11,678 nt of DNA from DASQUK01 sp046723645. GTDB taxonomy: Bacteria > Actinomycetota > Acidimicrobiia > Acidimicrobiales > VFJN01. The notes below the pieces were generated by a model. It saw nothing but the letters and a program-made list of their open reading frames with translations. It was not told where the DNA came from and searched no databases. The DNA is taken from the NCBI GenBank assembly GCA_046723645.1, contig JBKOUY010000061.1, forward strand, positions 1 to 11,678. Reading direction: 5' to 3'. The position numbers were made by a program, and so were the translations under genes. This document shows, in pieces, positions 5,664 through 11,678 of this stretch (the stretch's first letter is position 1; each line of letters begins with the position of its first letter).

Positions 5664-7022
5664 GTGGAGCGACGCATCTTCGGGCTCGAGAACGAGTACG
5701 GCGTCACCTGCACTCTGCGCGGCCAGCGCCGCCTCAGCCCCGACGAGGTGGCTCGCTACCTGTTCCGCCGCGTCGTGTCGTGGGGCCGCTCCAGCAACGT
5801 CTTCCTCGCGAATGGCGCACGGCTCTACCTCGACGTGGGCAGCCACCCCGAGTACGCCACGCCCGAGTGCGATTCGATCCTCGACCTGGTCACCCACGAC
5901 AAGGCCGGTGAGCGGATCCTCGAGCAGCTGCTCGTGTCGGCGGAGCAGCGGCTGCGTGAGGAGGGGATCCGCGGCGTCATCTACCTGTTCAAGAACAACA
6001 CCGACTCGGCCGGCAACTCCTACGGGTGCCACGAGAACTACCTGACGTCCCGGCGCGACGACTTCAGCCACTACGCCGAGGTGCTGATCCCGTTCTTCGT
6101 GTCCCGGCAGATCTACGCCGGGGCCGGCAAGGTCCTCCAGACGGCTCGGGGGGCCATGTACTGCATCGCCCAGCGGGCCGAGCACATCTGGGAGGGCGTC
6201 TCCTCGGCCACCACCCGGAGCCGGCCGATCATCAACACCCGCGACGAGCCCCATGCCGACGCCGAGCGCTACCGCCGGCTGCACGTGATCGTGGGCGACT
6301 CGAACATGAGCGAGTATGCGACCTTCCTCAAGGTGGGGGCCACGTCGATCCTGCTGCGCATGCTGGAGGACCCGTCGTTCGTGCTCCGGGACATGACCCT
6401 CGAGAACCCGATCCGTGCCATCCGGGAGATCAGCCACGACCTGACCGGCAAGCGCACCGTGCGGCTGGCCAACGGCCGGGAGGCGTCAGCACTGGAGATC
6501 CAGGGCGAGTACCTGGAGCGCGCCCGGCGCTACGCCGACACCAAGGGCCTGTCGCCCCTCGAGCTCCGGGCGCTCGAGATGTGGGAGCACTGCCTGACCG
6601 TGCTCGAGTCCGACCCCTACAAGCTCGACCGCGAGTGTGACTGGGTGATCAAGCACAAGCTGATCGAGGCGTACTGCGCCAAGCACGACCTGCCGCTCAG
6701 CCACCCGCGAGTCGCCCTGATCGACCTCCAGTACCACGACGTCAACCGCGAGCGCGGGCTGTTCTACCGGCTCCAGGAGCGGGGCCTGGTCGATCGGGTC
6801 ACCACCGACGAAGCCATCGACGACGCCGTCGAGACGCCGCCGCAGACCACCCGTGCCCGGCTGCGGGGCGAATTCATTCGCCGCGCCAAGGAGCGCAAGC
6901 GCGACTACACGGTCGACTGGGTGCACCTGAAGCTCAACGACCAGGCGCAGCGCACGGTCCTCTGCAAGGACCCCTTCAAGGCCCGCGACGAACGCGTCGA
7001 GAAGCTCATCGCTGGGCTCTAG
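5664..7022 (+). CDS. pafA: Pup-protein ligase PafA
   Basis: PafA uses ATP to phosphorylate the C-terminal Glu of Pup and transfers it to lysines of target proteins. The 452 residues equal the length of the M. tuberculosis enzyme. It starts VERRIFGLENEYGVTC, with the metal-binding Glu at 9, followed by RRLSPDEVARYLFRRVVSWG and the catalytic Asp57 in LYLDVGSHPEYATPEC. GNSYGCHENY, EGVSSATTRSRPIINTRDE and DAERYRRLHVIVGDSNM follow. The C-terminus has TVDWVHLKLNDQAQRTVLCK, the C-terminal domain signature. It lacks the Dop loop, which separates it from dop in this window. The GTG start is fixed by homology and by the TAGCGT box 7 bases upstream; the frame is open upstream, but that part is antisense to the neighbouring gene. 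A long perfect hairpin follows its stop. Confidence 0.97.
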   Translation: MERRIFGLENEYGVTCTLRGQRRLSPDEVARYLFRRVVSWGRSSNVFLANGARLYLDVGSHPEYATPECDSILDLVTHDKAGERILEQLLVSAEQRLREEGIRGVIYLFKNNTDSAGNSYGCHENYLTSRRDDFSHYAEVLIPFFVSRQIYAGAGKVLQTARGAMYCIAQRAEHIWEGVSSATTRSRPIINTRDEPHADAERYRRLHVIVGDSNMSEYATFLKVGATSILLRMLEDPSFVLRDMTLENPIRAIREISHDLTGKRTVRLANGREASALEIQGEYLERARRYADTKGLSPLELRALEMWEHCLTVLESDPYKLDRECDWVIKHKLIEAYCAKHDLPLSHPRVALIDLQYHDVNRERGLFYRLQERGLVDRVTTDEAIDDAVETPPQTTRARLRGEFIRRAKERKRDYTVDWVHLKLNDQAQRTVLCKDPFKARDERVEKLIAGL

Positions 7023-7028
7023 GTATTT

Positions 7029-7057
7029 CGAGGGGGGAGGGAGACCCTCCCCCCTCG
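7029..7057 (+). terminator. Perfect 13-bp hairpin after pafA
   Basis: CGAGGGGGGAGGG and CCCTCCCCCCTCG form a perfect 13-bp stem around an AGA loop, 6 bases after the pafA stop. A C-rich stretch follows rather than a T-tract. It is probably a terminator or 3'-end stabiliser. TTCGAGGGGG at its left edge also occurs at 1526-1535, just after arc. Confidence 0.65.
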
Positions 7058-7073
7058 CGTCCCCCCACCTGCG

Positions 7074-7115
7074 GCCGCCGCCTGTCGGCGGCGTCGATTC
7101 CCGGTCGTCGACCGG
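7074..7115. repeat. Two short inverted repeats in the pafA-DUF3866 gap
   Basis: GCCGCCG (7074-7080) can pair with CGGCGGC (7086-7092) around five bases. CCGGTC (7101-7106) can pair with GACCGG (7110-7115) around three bases. Together with hairpins at 7029-7057 and 7137-7164 they make the 189-base gap a chain of stem-loops. No ORF or RNA gene was recognised in this gap. Confidence 0.5.
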
Positions 7116-7136
7116 CGGAGCCGGCTCGGCGACGGT

Positions 7137-7164
7137 GGGGGCTCCGGCAGGAGCCTCTGCCCCC
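7137..7164. repeat. Interspersed 28-bp hairpin repeat, copy 2
   Basis: This copy differs from the element at 1531-1558 only at positions 12 and 13. Here the inner stem GGCTCC/GGAGCC closes a GGCA loop. It lies in the pafA-DUF3866 gap, about 35 bases before the DUF3866 promoter box. Confidence 0.7.
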
Positions 7165-7199
7165 AGGCCCCGCCGTTCCCTGCACGGCGCACGCTTCGG

Positions 7200-7205
7200 T
7201 ACGTT
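7200..7205 (+). promoter_or_regulatory. Probable -10 box of leaderless DUF3866-gene promoter
   Basis: TACGTT, preceded by CGG, lies 6 bases before the GTG at 7212. No Shine-Dalgarno is present. Confidence 0.5.
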
Positions 7206-7211
7206 CGCCGG

Positions 7212-8237
7212 GTGCCGAGCTTCGTCACCGCCACGGTCACCGAGATCCTGTCCGAGCGTGACGGGCTGCAGCGCGTCGCCACCGATGCCGGGCGCGCGTA
7301 CGTGCTCACCGGGCTCGTCGGCAGGGTCGCGGCGGGAGATCCCGTGGTGCTCAACACGACGGCCGTCGAGCTCGGGCTGGGCACCGGCGGCTGGCACGTC
7401 GTGCACTGGAACCTCGCGCGCCGCGCCTGGTCGCAGCCCGGGCCCGGGCACATCATGAAGCTGCGCTACACCAGCCTCCAGTCCGACACCGGTGCCGCCG
7501 AGGAGCACCGGCCCGACCTTCCCGAGGCGCTCGACGGCATGCCAGTGGTGGCCTGCTCACTCCACAGCCAGGTCGGCGTCGTGGCCGCAGTCGTGCGCCA
7601 CCTGCGGCCGGCCGCCCGCATCGCGTACGTCATGACCGACGGCGCCGCCCTGCCGCTGGCGCTCTCCGACCTGGTGCACACCCTGGCGTCGCAGGGCATC
7701 GTCGACACCACGGTCACCGCGGGGAACGCGTTCGGCGGCGAGCTCGAGGCGGTGTCCGTGCCCTCGGGACTGGCGCTCGCCCGCCACGTCGCCGGCGCGG
7801 ACCTCGCCGTGGTGGGTATGGGGCCGGGGGTGGTGGGCACGGCGTCGGGGCTGGGCACCACGGCGGTCGAGGCGGCCGCCGTCGTCGACGCGGCCCACGC
7901 GCTCGGAGCCCGGGTGGCGCTCTGCTGCCGCGCCTCGGGCGTCGACAGCCGAGAGCGCCACCGGGGCGTCAGCCACCACGTCCGCACCATCCTGCGCCTG
8001 GCGGCGCATCGACCCGAGGTGCCCCTGCCGGCGACATTGGCGCCGCAGGTAGCCGGGGCGACCGTCGTCGAGGGCCCCGACGCCGCCGACGTGCTGAAGG
8101 CGCTCGAGGTGACCGTCACCTCGATGGGGCGGGGCCCGGCTGACGATCCGCTGTTCTTCGCGGCGGCGACGTCGGCCGGTGCGTGGGCCGCCGGCGCGCT
8201 GGAGGACGTGGACCAGCCGGACACGCCGGGTCGGTAG
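7212..8237 (+). CDS. DUF3866 family protein
   Basis: The 341-residue protein matches the uncharacterised DUF3866 family. Characteristic blocks are IMKLRYTSLQ (about 81-90), LHSQVGVVAAVV (117-128), AYVMTDGAALPLALS (138-152), a VTAGNAFGGELEAV block (168-181), the Gly-rich VVGMGPGVVGTASGLGT (200-216) and GVSHHVRTIL (252-261). Residues 1-60, before the DUF block, look like a small beta-barrel. There is no signal peptide or membrane segment, so it is probably cytoplasmic. The conserved Asp, His and Gly motifs suggest an enzyme or nucleotide binder, but no reaction is known to me. It lies between pafA and pafB, and its TAG stop overlaps the pafB -10 box. The GTG start is supported by TACGTT 6 bases upstream. 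A role near pupylation or its regulation is inferred from location alone. Confidence 0.88.
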   Translation: MPSFVTATVTEILSERDGLQRVATDAGRAYVLTGLVGRVAAGDPVVLNTTAVELGLGTGGWHVVHWNLARRAWSQPGPGHIMKLRYTSLQSDTGAAEEHRPDLPEALDGMPVVACSLHSQVGVVAAVVRHLRPAARIAYVMTDGAALPLALSDLVHTLASQGIVDTTVTAGNAFGGELEAVSVPSGLALARHVAGADLAVVGMGPGVVGTASGLGTTAVEAAAVVDAAHALGARVALCCRASGVDSRERHRGVSHHVRTILRLAAHRPEVPLPATLAPQVAGATVVEGPDAADVLKALEVTVTSMGRGPADDPLFFAAATSAGAWAAGALEDVDQPDTPGR

Positions 8238-8240
8238 CTT
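8235..8240 (+). promoter_or_regulatory. Probable -10 box of leaderless pafB promoter
   Basis: TAGCTT, preceded by CGG, lies 7 bases before the pafB GTG. Its first three bases are the TAG stop codon of the DUF3866 gene. No Shine-Dalgarno is present. Confidence 0.5.
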
Positions 8241-8247
8241 TGGGGCC

Positions 8248-9171
8248 GTGTCGGCGGCGAAGCTGGAACGGCTGCTCAACCTCACGGCGCTGCTGCTGGA
8301 GACGCCGCGCCCGCTGTCGGCCCTGGAGATCCGCGATCGGCTCGGTGTGTACGCCGCGGAGACCGACGCCTTCCGGCGGGCGTTCGAGCGTGACAAGGAC
8401 GACCTGCGGGCGATGGGCGTGCCGCTCGAGGTCCAGGACGTTCCCGGATCACTGCCGGCGGTCGAGGGCTACCGCATCCCGAAGGATCGTTACTACCTGC
8501 GCGACCCGGGCATGAGCGCCGACGAGCTCGCGGCCCTGCACATGGCGGCGTCGGTGGTGCAGGTCGACGGGCTCTCGGCCCGCGAGGGGCTGCTCAAGCT
8601 CGGCGGCATGGTGGGCGAGTCCGACGGGGCCATGGGCGTGGCGGTGGCCGCCCTGCCCGCCGGCAACGTGGGCCCGCTCTTCGCCGCCATCGCCGCGCAG
8701 ACGCCGGTGCGGTTCACCTACCGGGGCACGGAGCGCAGGGTCGACGCCTACCGGCTCGACTTCCTGCGGGGCCGCTGGTACCTCAGCGGCTTCGACCACC
8801 TGCGTGACGACGAGCGCGTGTACCGGCTCGACCGCTTCGAGAGCGGGGTGGAACGCCTCGGTGGGCCCCGCTTCGAGCGGCCGGCCACCGCGGTGCCCGG
8901 TGGGGCGCTCGAGCCGTGGCAGATCGGGGAGGAGGAGGGGGTCGAAGCCCAGGTGCTCGTCGACGCGGCCCAGGCGCCCTGGATCGTCCAGCACCTCGGC
9001 CCGGGCTCGCTGGCCGAGGAGCGGGCCGACGGGTCGGTGGTCGTGACGATGATGGTCACCAACCGGGACAGCTTCCGCTCGTTCGTGCTCACCTTCCTCG
9101 ATCACGCCGAGGTGCTCGGGCCTCCGGAGCTCCGCGCCGACGTGGTCGGCTGGCTGGAGGCGCTGGCGTGA
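8248..9171 (+). CDS. pafB: WYL-domain transcriptional regulator PafB
   Basis: PafB is one half of PafBC, which in mycobacteria activates the LexA/RecA-independent DNA-damage response. The 307 residues contain an N-terminal winged HTH (KLERLLNLTALLLETPRPLSA through about residue 85, with FERDKDDLRAMGVPLEV), a WYL domain at about 140-205 with WYL at 177-179 followed by YRLDRF, and a C-terminal WCX region at about 230-307 (VTNRDSFRSFVLTFLDHAEVLGP). The GTG at 8248 matches the family start (VERLVNL-like), and TAGCTT lies 7 bases upstream. The frame is open upstream into the DUF3866 gene, but that part is unrelated. It overlaps pafC by four bases. Regulator and effectors being next to pafA is the classic actinobacterial order. 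Confidence 0.93.
   Translation: MSAAKLERLLNLTALLLETPRPLSALEIRDRLGVYAAETDAFRRAFERDKDDLRAMGVPLEVQDVPGSLPAVEGYRIPKDRYYLRDPGMSADELAALHMAASVVQVDGLSAREGLLKLGGMVGESDGAMGVAVAALPAGNVGPLFAAIAAQTPVRFTYRGTERRVDAYRLDFLRGRWYLSGFDHLRDDERVYRLDRFESGVERLGGPRFERPATAVPGGALEPWQIGEEEGVEAQVLVDAAQAPWIVQHLGPGSLAEERADGSVVVTMMVTNRDSFRSFVLTFLDHAEVLGPPELRADVVGWLEALA
9156..9160 (+). promoter_or_regulatory. Ribosome binding site of pafC
   Basis: GGAGG in the last codons of pafB lies 7 bases before the overlapping GTG at 9168, supporting this start and coupled translation of pafBC. Confidence 0.6.
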
Positions 9172-10181
9172 GCACGCGAGCGCCACACGCGCCGGCCCGC
9201 ACCAAGGCATCCGACCGCGTGGCCCGGATGCTGGCGATGGTCCCGTGGATCGCGTCGCACGACGGCCCCACCGTCGACGAGATCTGCGAGCGCTTCCAGG
9301 TCAGTCGGCGCAAGCTCCTCGAGGACCTCGAGGTGCTGTCGCTCGTCGGCGTGCCTCCCTACACCCCTGACACCCTGATCGAGGTCACCATCGAGGGCGA
9401 CCGCGTGTGGCTGCGGTTCGCCGACGTGTTCGCGCGCCCCCTGCACCTCACCCCCGAGCAGGGGCTGGCGCTCGTGGTCGCGGGGCGCGCGTCCCAGGCG
9501 CTCCCGGGCACCGACGCCGGGGGACCGCTGGCCACCGCCCTGGTCAAGGTTGCGGGGGTCCTCGGCGTCGACCCCGACGACGCCGTTTCGGTGGCGCTGG
9601 GCCAGACCCGCCCCGGCGTCCTCGACGAGCTGCGCCGGGCCGCCGCAGCCGGCCGCCGGGTCCGCCTGGACTACTACGCGTACAGCCGCGATCAACGCAC
9701 CACACGGGACGTCGATCCCCACGCCGTCTTCGCCCACGAGGGTGCGTGGTACGTGCGTGCCTACTGCCACCAGGCGGAGGACCAGCGCTTGTTCCGCGTC
9801 GATCGCATCTACGGCGTCGAGGTTCTGGACCAGACCTTCACCCCGCCGGACGACCCCGACACCGGCGACGTCTTCCGGCCGGGACCCGACACGCCGCGGG
9901 TCACGCTCGACATCGCGCCGGCGGCCCGCTGGGTGGTCGAGACCTACCCGGTCGACGAGGCCAGCCCGGCCCCCGACGGCCGCACGGGCTGGCTGCGCGT
10001 GCGCCTGTGGGTGTCGGCAACGCCCTGGCTCGAACGACTGTTGGTGCGGCTGGGCCCCGATGCCGAGGTGGTCGACGCCGACGTTCCGGGGCTCGCCGAC
10101 GCGGGCCGGAACGCCGCCCGCCGCATTCTCGGTCGCTATCGCGAACAGCCCGCAGACGGCAGCGTGACGGTGCCGCGCTAG
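9168..10181 (+). CDS. pafC: WYL-domain transcriptional regulator PafC
   Basis: This is the partner of PafB in the DNA-damage activator. The predicted protein has 337 residues. After a short Ala/Pro-rich leader come an HTH-like domain (SDRVARMLAMVPWIASHDG, then VDEICERFQVSRRKLLEDLEVL, to about residue 65), a middle region with LTPEQGLALVVAGRA, a WYL domain at about 150-220 in which the namesake motif reads WYV (194-196) followed by QRLFRVDRI, and a C-terminal WCX region ending near GRYREQ. The GTGA overlap with pafB and the GGAGG 7 bases upstream fix the start; upstream extension would lie inside pafB. Its TAG stop overlaps the lepB -10 box. WYV instead of WYL is a conservative change. Confidence 0.92.
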   Translation: MSTRAPHAPARTKASDRVARMLAMVPWIASHDGPTVDEICERFQVSRRKLLEDLEVLSLVGVPPYTPDTLIEVTIEGDRVWLRFADVFARPLHLTPEQGLALVVAGRASQALPGTDAGGPLATALVKVAGVLGVDPDDAVSVALGQTRPGVLDELRRAAAAGRRVRLDYYAYSRDQRTTRDVDPHAVFAHEGAWYVRAYCHQAEDQRLFRVDRIYGVEVLDQTFTPPDDPDTGDVFRPGPDTPRVTLDIAPAARWVVETYPVDEASPAPDGRTGWLRVRLWVSATPWLERLLVRLGPDAEVVDADVPGLADAGRNAARRILGRYREQPADGSVTVPR

Positions 10182-10184
10182 CCT
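10179..10184 (+). promoter_or_regulatory. Probable -10 box of leaderless lepB promoter
   Basis: TAGCCT lies 9 bases before the GTG at 10194. Its first three bases are the pafC stop codon TAG. Unlike the other boxes it is preceded by CGC, not GGTA context. Confidence 0.45.
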
Positions 10185-10193
10185 CGGCGTGCC

Positions 10194-11063
10194 GTGCGTG
10201 ACGTGTCTCCCCCCTCTGGTCTCTCTGGCGACGATCAGGGTGATGCCCCCGGTGCCTCGGGTTATCCCCGGGCCTCGGGTGACCCCCGCGGCCCGGGTGA
10301 CCCCGGTGCGCCAGATGGCCCGCGTCCGCCCGGTGGCGCCCGTGCGCCGGGCATGCCGGGTCGCCGCCCGCGGCGAATAGCCGCCGCCCGGGAGCTGTCG
10401 CACCAGCCGCGGCACCTCCGTTCGAACGGCAGCCGCACCGACAACGGCCAGCGCGACAAGGTCGACGACGAGGGGGCTGACGGCGACGACGGCGACGACC
10501 GCGACGACGACAGCGACGGCAAGTCCCGGCGACGCTGGCGCCGCACGATCCTCGAATGGCTGGGTGTCATCGCGGGCGGCATCGCCATCGCGCTCCTGGT
10601 CGAGGCCTTTCTCATCCAGGCGTTCTGGATCCCCTCACCCTCGATGGAGCCCACGCTCGACGTCGGTGACCGCGTGCTGGTGAACAAGCTGTCCTACAAG
10701 TTCCACGACGTCCACCGGGGTGACGTGGTGGTGTTCGAGCGCCCGCCCGGCGCGTCGACCGGCGAGGACGGCGAGATCAAGGACCTGATCAAGCGCGTCA
10801 TCGCCATCGGCGGGGACACCATCGAGGCCCGGGAGGGCAACGTCTACGTCAACGGCGAGCCCATCGACGAGAACTACCTCGAGCCCGGCACGCCGACCGA
10901 CCACCTGCCGCCCACGGAGATCCCCCCGGGTCACGTGTTCGTGATGGGCGACAACCGCACCAACAGCGAGGACAGCCGCGTCTTCGGACCGATCGACGAG
11001 GACGACATCGTCGGACGCGCCTTCATCCGGGTCCTCCCGATCACGGACATCGGCTGGCTATGA
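10194..11063 (+). CDS. lepB: Type I signal peptidase (LepB/SipS family)
   Basis: This membrane-bound serine protease removes signal peptides from exported proteins. The 289-residue protein has three parts. Residues 1-115 are predicted cytoplasmic, disordered and rich in Pro, Gly and Asp, with a degenerate six-residue repeat at 21-56 and an acidic run near 90-110. A single membrane segment lies at about 119-146, preceded by the basic SRRRWRR. The catalytic domain follows, with nucleophile Ser150 in PSPSMEPTLDVGD, general-base Lys200 in IKRVIAIGGD, and the box E motif GDNRTNSEDSR at about 252-262. All catalytic residues are present. The GTG at 10194 has a TAGCCT box 9 bases upstream; a GTG at 10203 is possible. 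It is convergent with the last gene, 12 bases apart. Neighbouring the proteasome genes is probably positional only. Confidence 0.94.
   Translation: MRDVSPPSGLSGDDQGDAPGASGYPRASGDPRGPGDPGAPDGPRPPGGARAPGMPGRRPRRIAAARELSHQPRHLRSNGSRTDNGQRDKVDDEGADGDDGDDRDDDSDGKSRRRWRRTILEWLGVIAGGIAIALLVEAFLIQAFWIPSPSMEPTLDVGDRVLVNKLSYKFHDVHRGDVVVFERPPGASTGEDGEIKDLIKRVIAIGGDTIEAREGNVYVNGEPIDENYLEPGTPTDHLPPTEIPPGHVFVMGDNRTNSEDSRVFGPIDEDDIVGRAFIRVLPITDIGWL
10254..10361 (+). repeat. Degenerate 18-bp/hexapeptide repeats within lepB
   Basis: Six consecutive six-residue units read ASGYPR, ASGDPR, GPGDPG, APDGPR, PPGGAR and APGMPG (residues 21-56). At DNA level the first three units share GCCTCGGGT or GCCCGGGT followed by a C-rich part, suggesting expansion by slippage in the cytoplasmic linker. 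Confidence 0.6.
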
Positions 11064-11078
11064 GCCGGACCGGGCTCA
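11061..11078. terminator. Inverted repeat joining two convergent stop codons
   Basis: TGAGCC (11061-11066) and GGCTCA (11073-11078) form a perfect 6-bp stem with a six-base loop. The TGA of lepB is the left end and the TGA of the minus-strand gene is the right end. It could act as a weak bidirectional terminator; there is no T-tract on either side. Confidence 0.45.
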
Positions 11079-11678
11079 CGAGTAGAAGGCGTTGAGCGCG
11101 TGGACCATGCGATCGACGTGATCGCTGTACACCGCGTCGATGCCGGCATCGAGCAACTCGGTCAGGACGCGCGGCGTCTGGGCGTCCCACCCGAACGCCA
11201 GCACGCCGAAGCGGTGGAACAGGGTCGTCAGGCCGCCGGTCCAGTCCAGGTGGTGGAGGTTCACGGCGTCGATCCCTTTGGCCGCGAGCGTGGCCGCCCG
11301 GCGTTCGGCCCCCTCCTTGATCCGATCGAGCCGGGTGGAATCCACGAGTCGCACGCCGTCGCAGCGACCCCGCCACTCCGCCACCTGCTGCCAGCTCGGA
11401 TGGCACAACCACAGGCGCTCCAGCGCGTCCCCGCCCGCGGCGCGGGCGACGGCAACCACGCGGTCGAACGCAGCGGCGTCCTTGACGTCGAGCGACACCT
11501 CGAGAGCGGTCCCGCACGCCGCGTACAGGTCCTCGAGGGTGGGGACGTGATCGGGCAGCCGTGCGCGGGTGACCGAGGCGATCACACGGCGGCGCACGCG
11601 GCGGCCGACGGGGCCGCCGACCACCCCGTCGTGGTCGAGGACCGCCTCGCCGTCCGCGGTGAGCCAGACGTCGCTCTC
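11076..11678 (-). CDS. Glycerophosphodiester phosphodiesterase-like protein (5' truncated)
   Basis: GDPD enzymes hydrolyse glycerophosphodiesters to glycerol-3-phosphate and an alcohol. The frame is open to the window edge; 200 C-terminal residues are visible and the N-terminal strand with the first catalytic His is outside. The visible part begins ESDVWLTADGEAVLDHD, matching the family's metal-binding E-x-D and the second catalytic His (His16 in DHD). PTLEDLY follows at about 46-52, then LDVKD near 63-67, where most members have Glu (I-E-x-K), FGWDAQTP and the C-terminal GIDAVYSDHVDRM. The fold is a TIM barrel. Asp replacing Glu at the third metal ligand may change activity. No signal peptide can be judged. 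It is convergent with lepB. Confidence 0.85.
   Translation of the reverse strand, partial: ESDVWLTADGEAVLDHDGVVGGPVGRRVRRRVIASVTRARLPDHVPTLEDLYAACGTALEVSLDVKDAAAFDRVVAVARAAGGDALERLWLCHPSWQQVAEWRGRCDGVRLVDSTRLDRIKEGAERRAATLAAKGIDAVNLHHLDWTGGLTTLFHRFGVLAFGWDAQTPRVLTELLDAGIDAVYSDHVDRMVHALNAFYS

Noticed and set aside
5672..5700. ENEYG instead of ETEFG near the PafA N-terminus as a possible active-site change
   Set aside because: The metal-binding Glu residues at 9 and 11 are kept; the variant is seen in PafA of other actinobacteria.
5615..5713. N-terminal extension of the DUF2007-like protein containing CPEC, reminiscent of a zinc site
   Set aside because: It would overlap the pafA promoter and first codons, and the codon pattern there fits pafA. 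Only one CxxC pair is present.
5178..6437. A 419-residue minus-strand frame across the prcA end and pafA
   Set aside because: It is a shadow frame opposite pafA and overlaps the better supported DUF2007-like gene in another frame.
9746..9754. WYV instead of WYL in PafC as a sign of decay
   Set aside because: The change is conservative, and the rest of the WYL and WCX regions is intact.
9102..10415. A 437-residue minus-strand frame opposite pafC and lepB
   Set aside because: It is antisense to pafC with Arg/Gly/Val-rich composition and no motif.

Overview
The window is a high-GC, densely coding stretch carrying a nearly complete Pup-proteasome locus of an actinobacterium. Every hallmark component is present: the ARC/Mpa ATPase, Dop, Pup, proteasome beta and alpha subunits, the Pup ligase PafA and the WYL regulators PafB and PafC. 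GTG starts, several apparently leaderless genes, and DUF3866 and DUF2007-like genes inside the cluster suggest a deep-branching lineage such as Acidimicrobiia rather than Mycobacterium or Streptomyces. That placement is inference; no rRNA or other marker is in the window.

Layout. 2-1522 is the 3' part of arc (N-terminal coiled coil outside the window). A 121-bp gap with a hairpin repeat precedes dop (1644-3161) and pup (3192-3389, ending Gly-Gly-Glu). A strong intrinsic terminator at 3441-3480 closes that unit. prcB (3557-4405) and prcA (4402-5217) form an ATGA-overlapping pair with their own promoter. A short minus-strand gene for a DUF2007-like protein with one C-terminal membrane segment (5246-5614) is convergent with prcA and divergent from pafA (5664-7022). 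A 189-bp hairpin-rich gap leads to a DUF3866 gene (7212-8237), pafB (8248-9171), pafC (9168-10181) and lepB (10194-11063, type I signal peptidase). A 5'-truncated glycerophosphodiester phosphodiesterase-like gene lies on the minus strand at the right edge. No gene-free stretch reaches 300 bases.

How the genes work together. PafA attaches Pup to substrate lysines and Dop removes it. ARC recognises pupylated proteins, unfolds them and feeds them into the PrcA/PrcB barrel, docking through its C-terminal GQYL. PafB/PafC form the DNA-damage-responsive activator known from mycobacteria. Because Pup already ends in Glu, Dop is needed here only for depupylation, not for maturation by deamidation.

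The most striking non-coding signal is that all seven genes that are neither translationally coupled nor preceded by a clear Shine-Dalgarno sequence carry a TANNNT hexamer, usually within GGTA(G/C)CNT, 6-9 bases before the start codon. The three coupled genes pup, prcA and pafC instead have a Shine-Dalgarno and lack this box. This points to leaderless transcription from several internal promoters. Two of the boxes overlap the TAG stop codon of the upstream gene. No wholly new system was identified; the best candidates for something undescribed are the embedded DUF2007-like membrane protein and the DUF3866 neighbour of PafBC.
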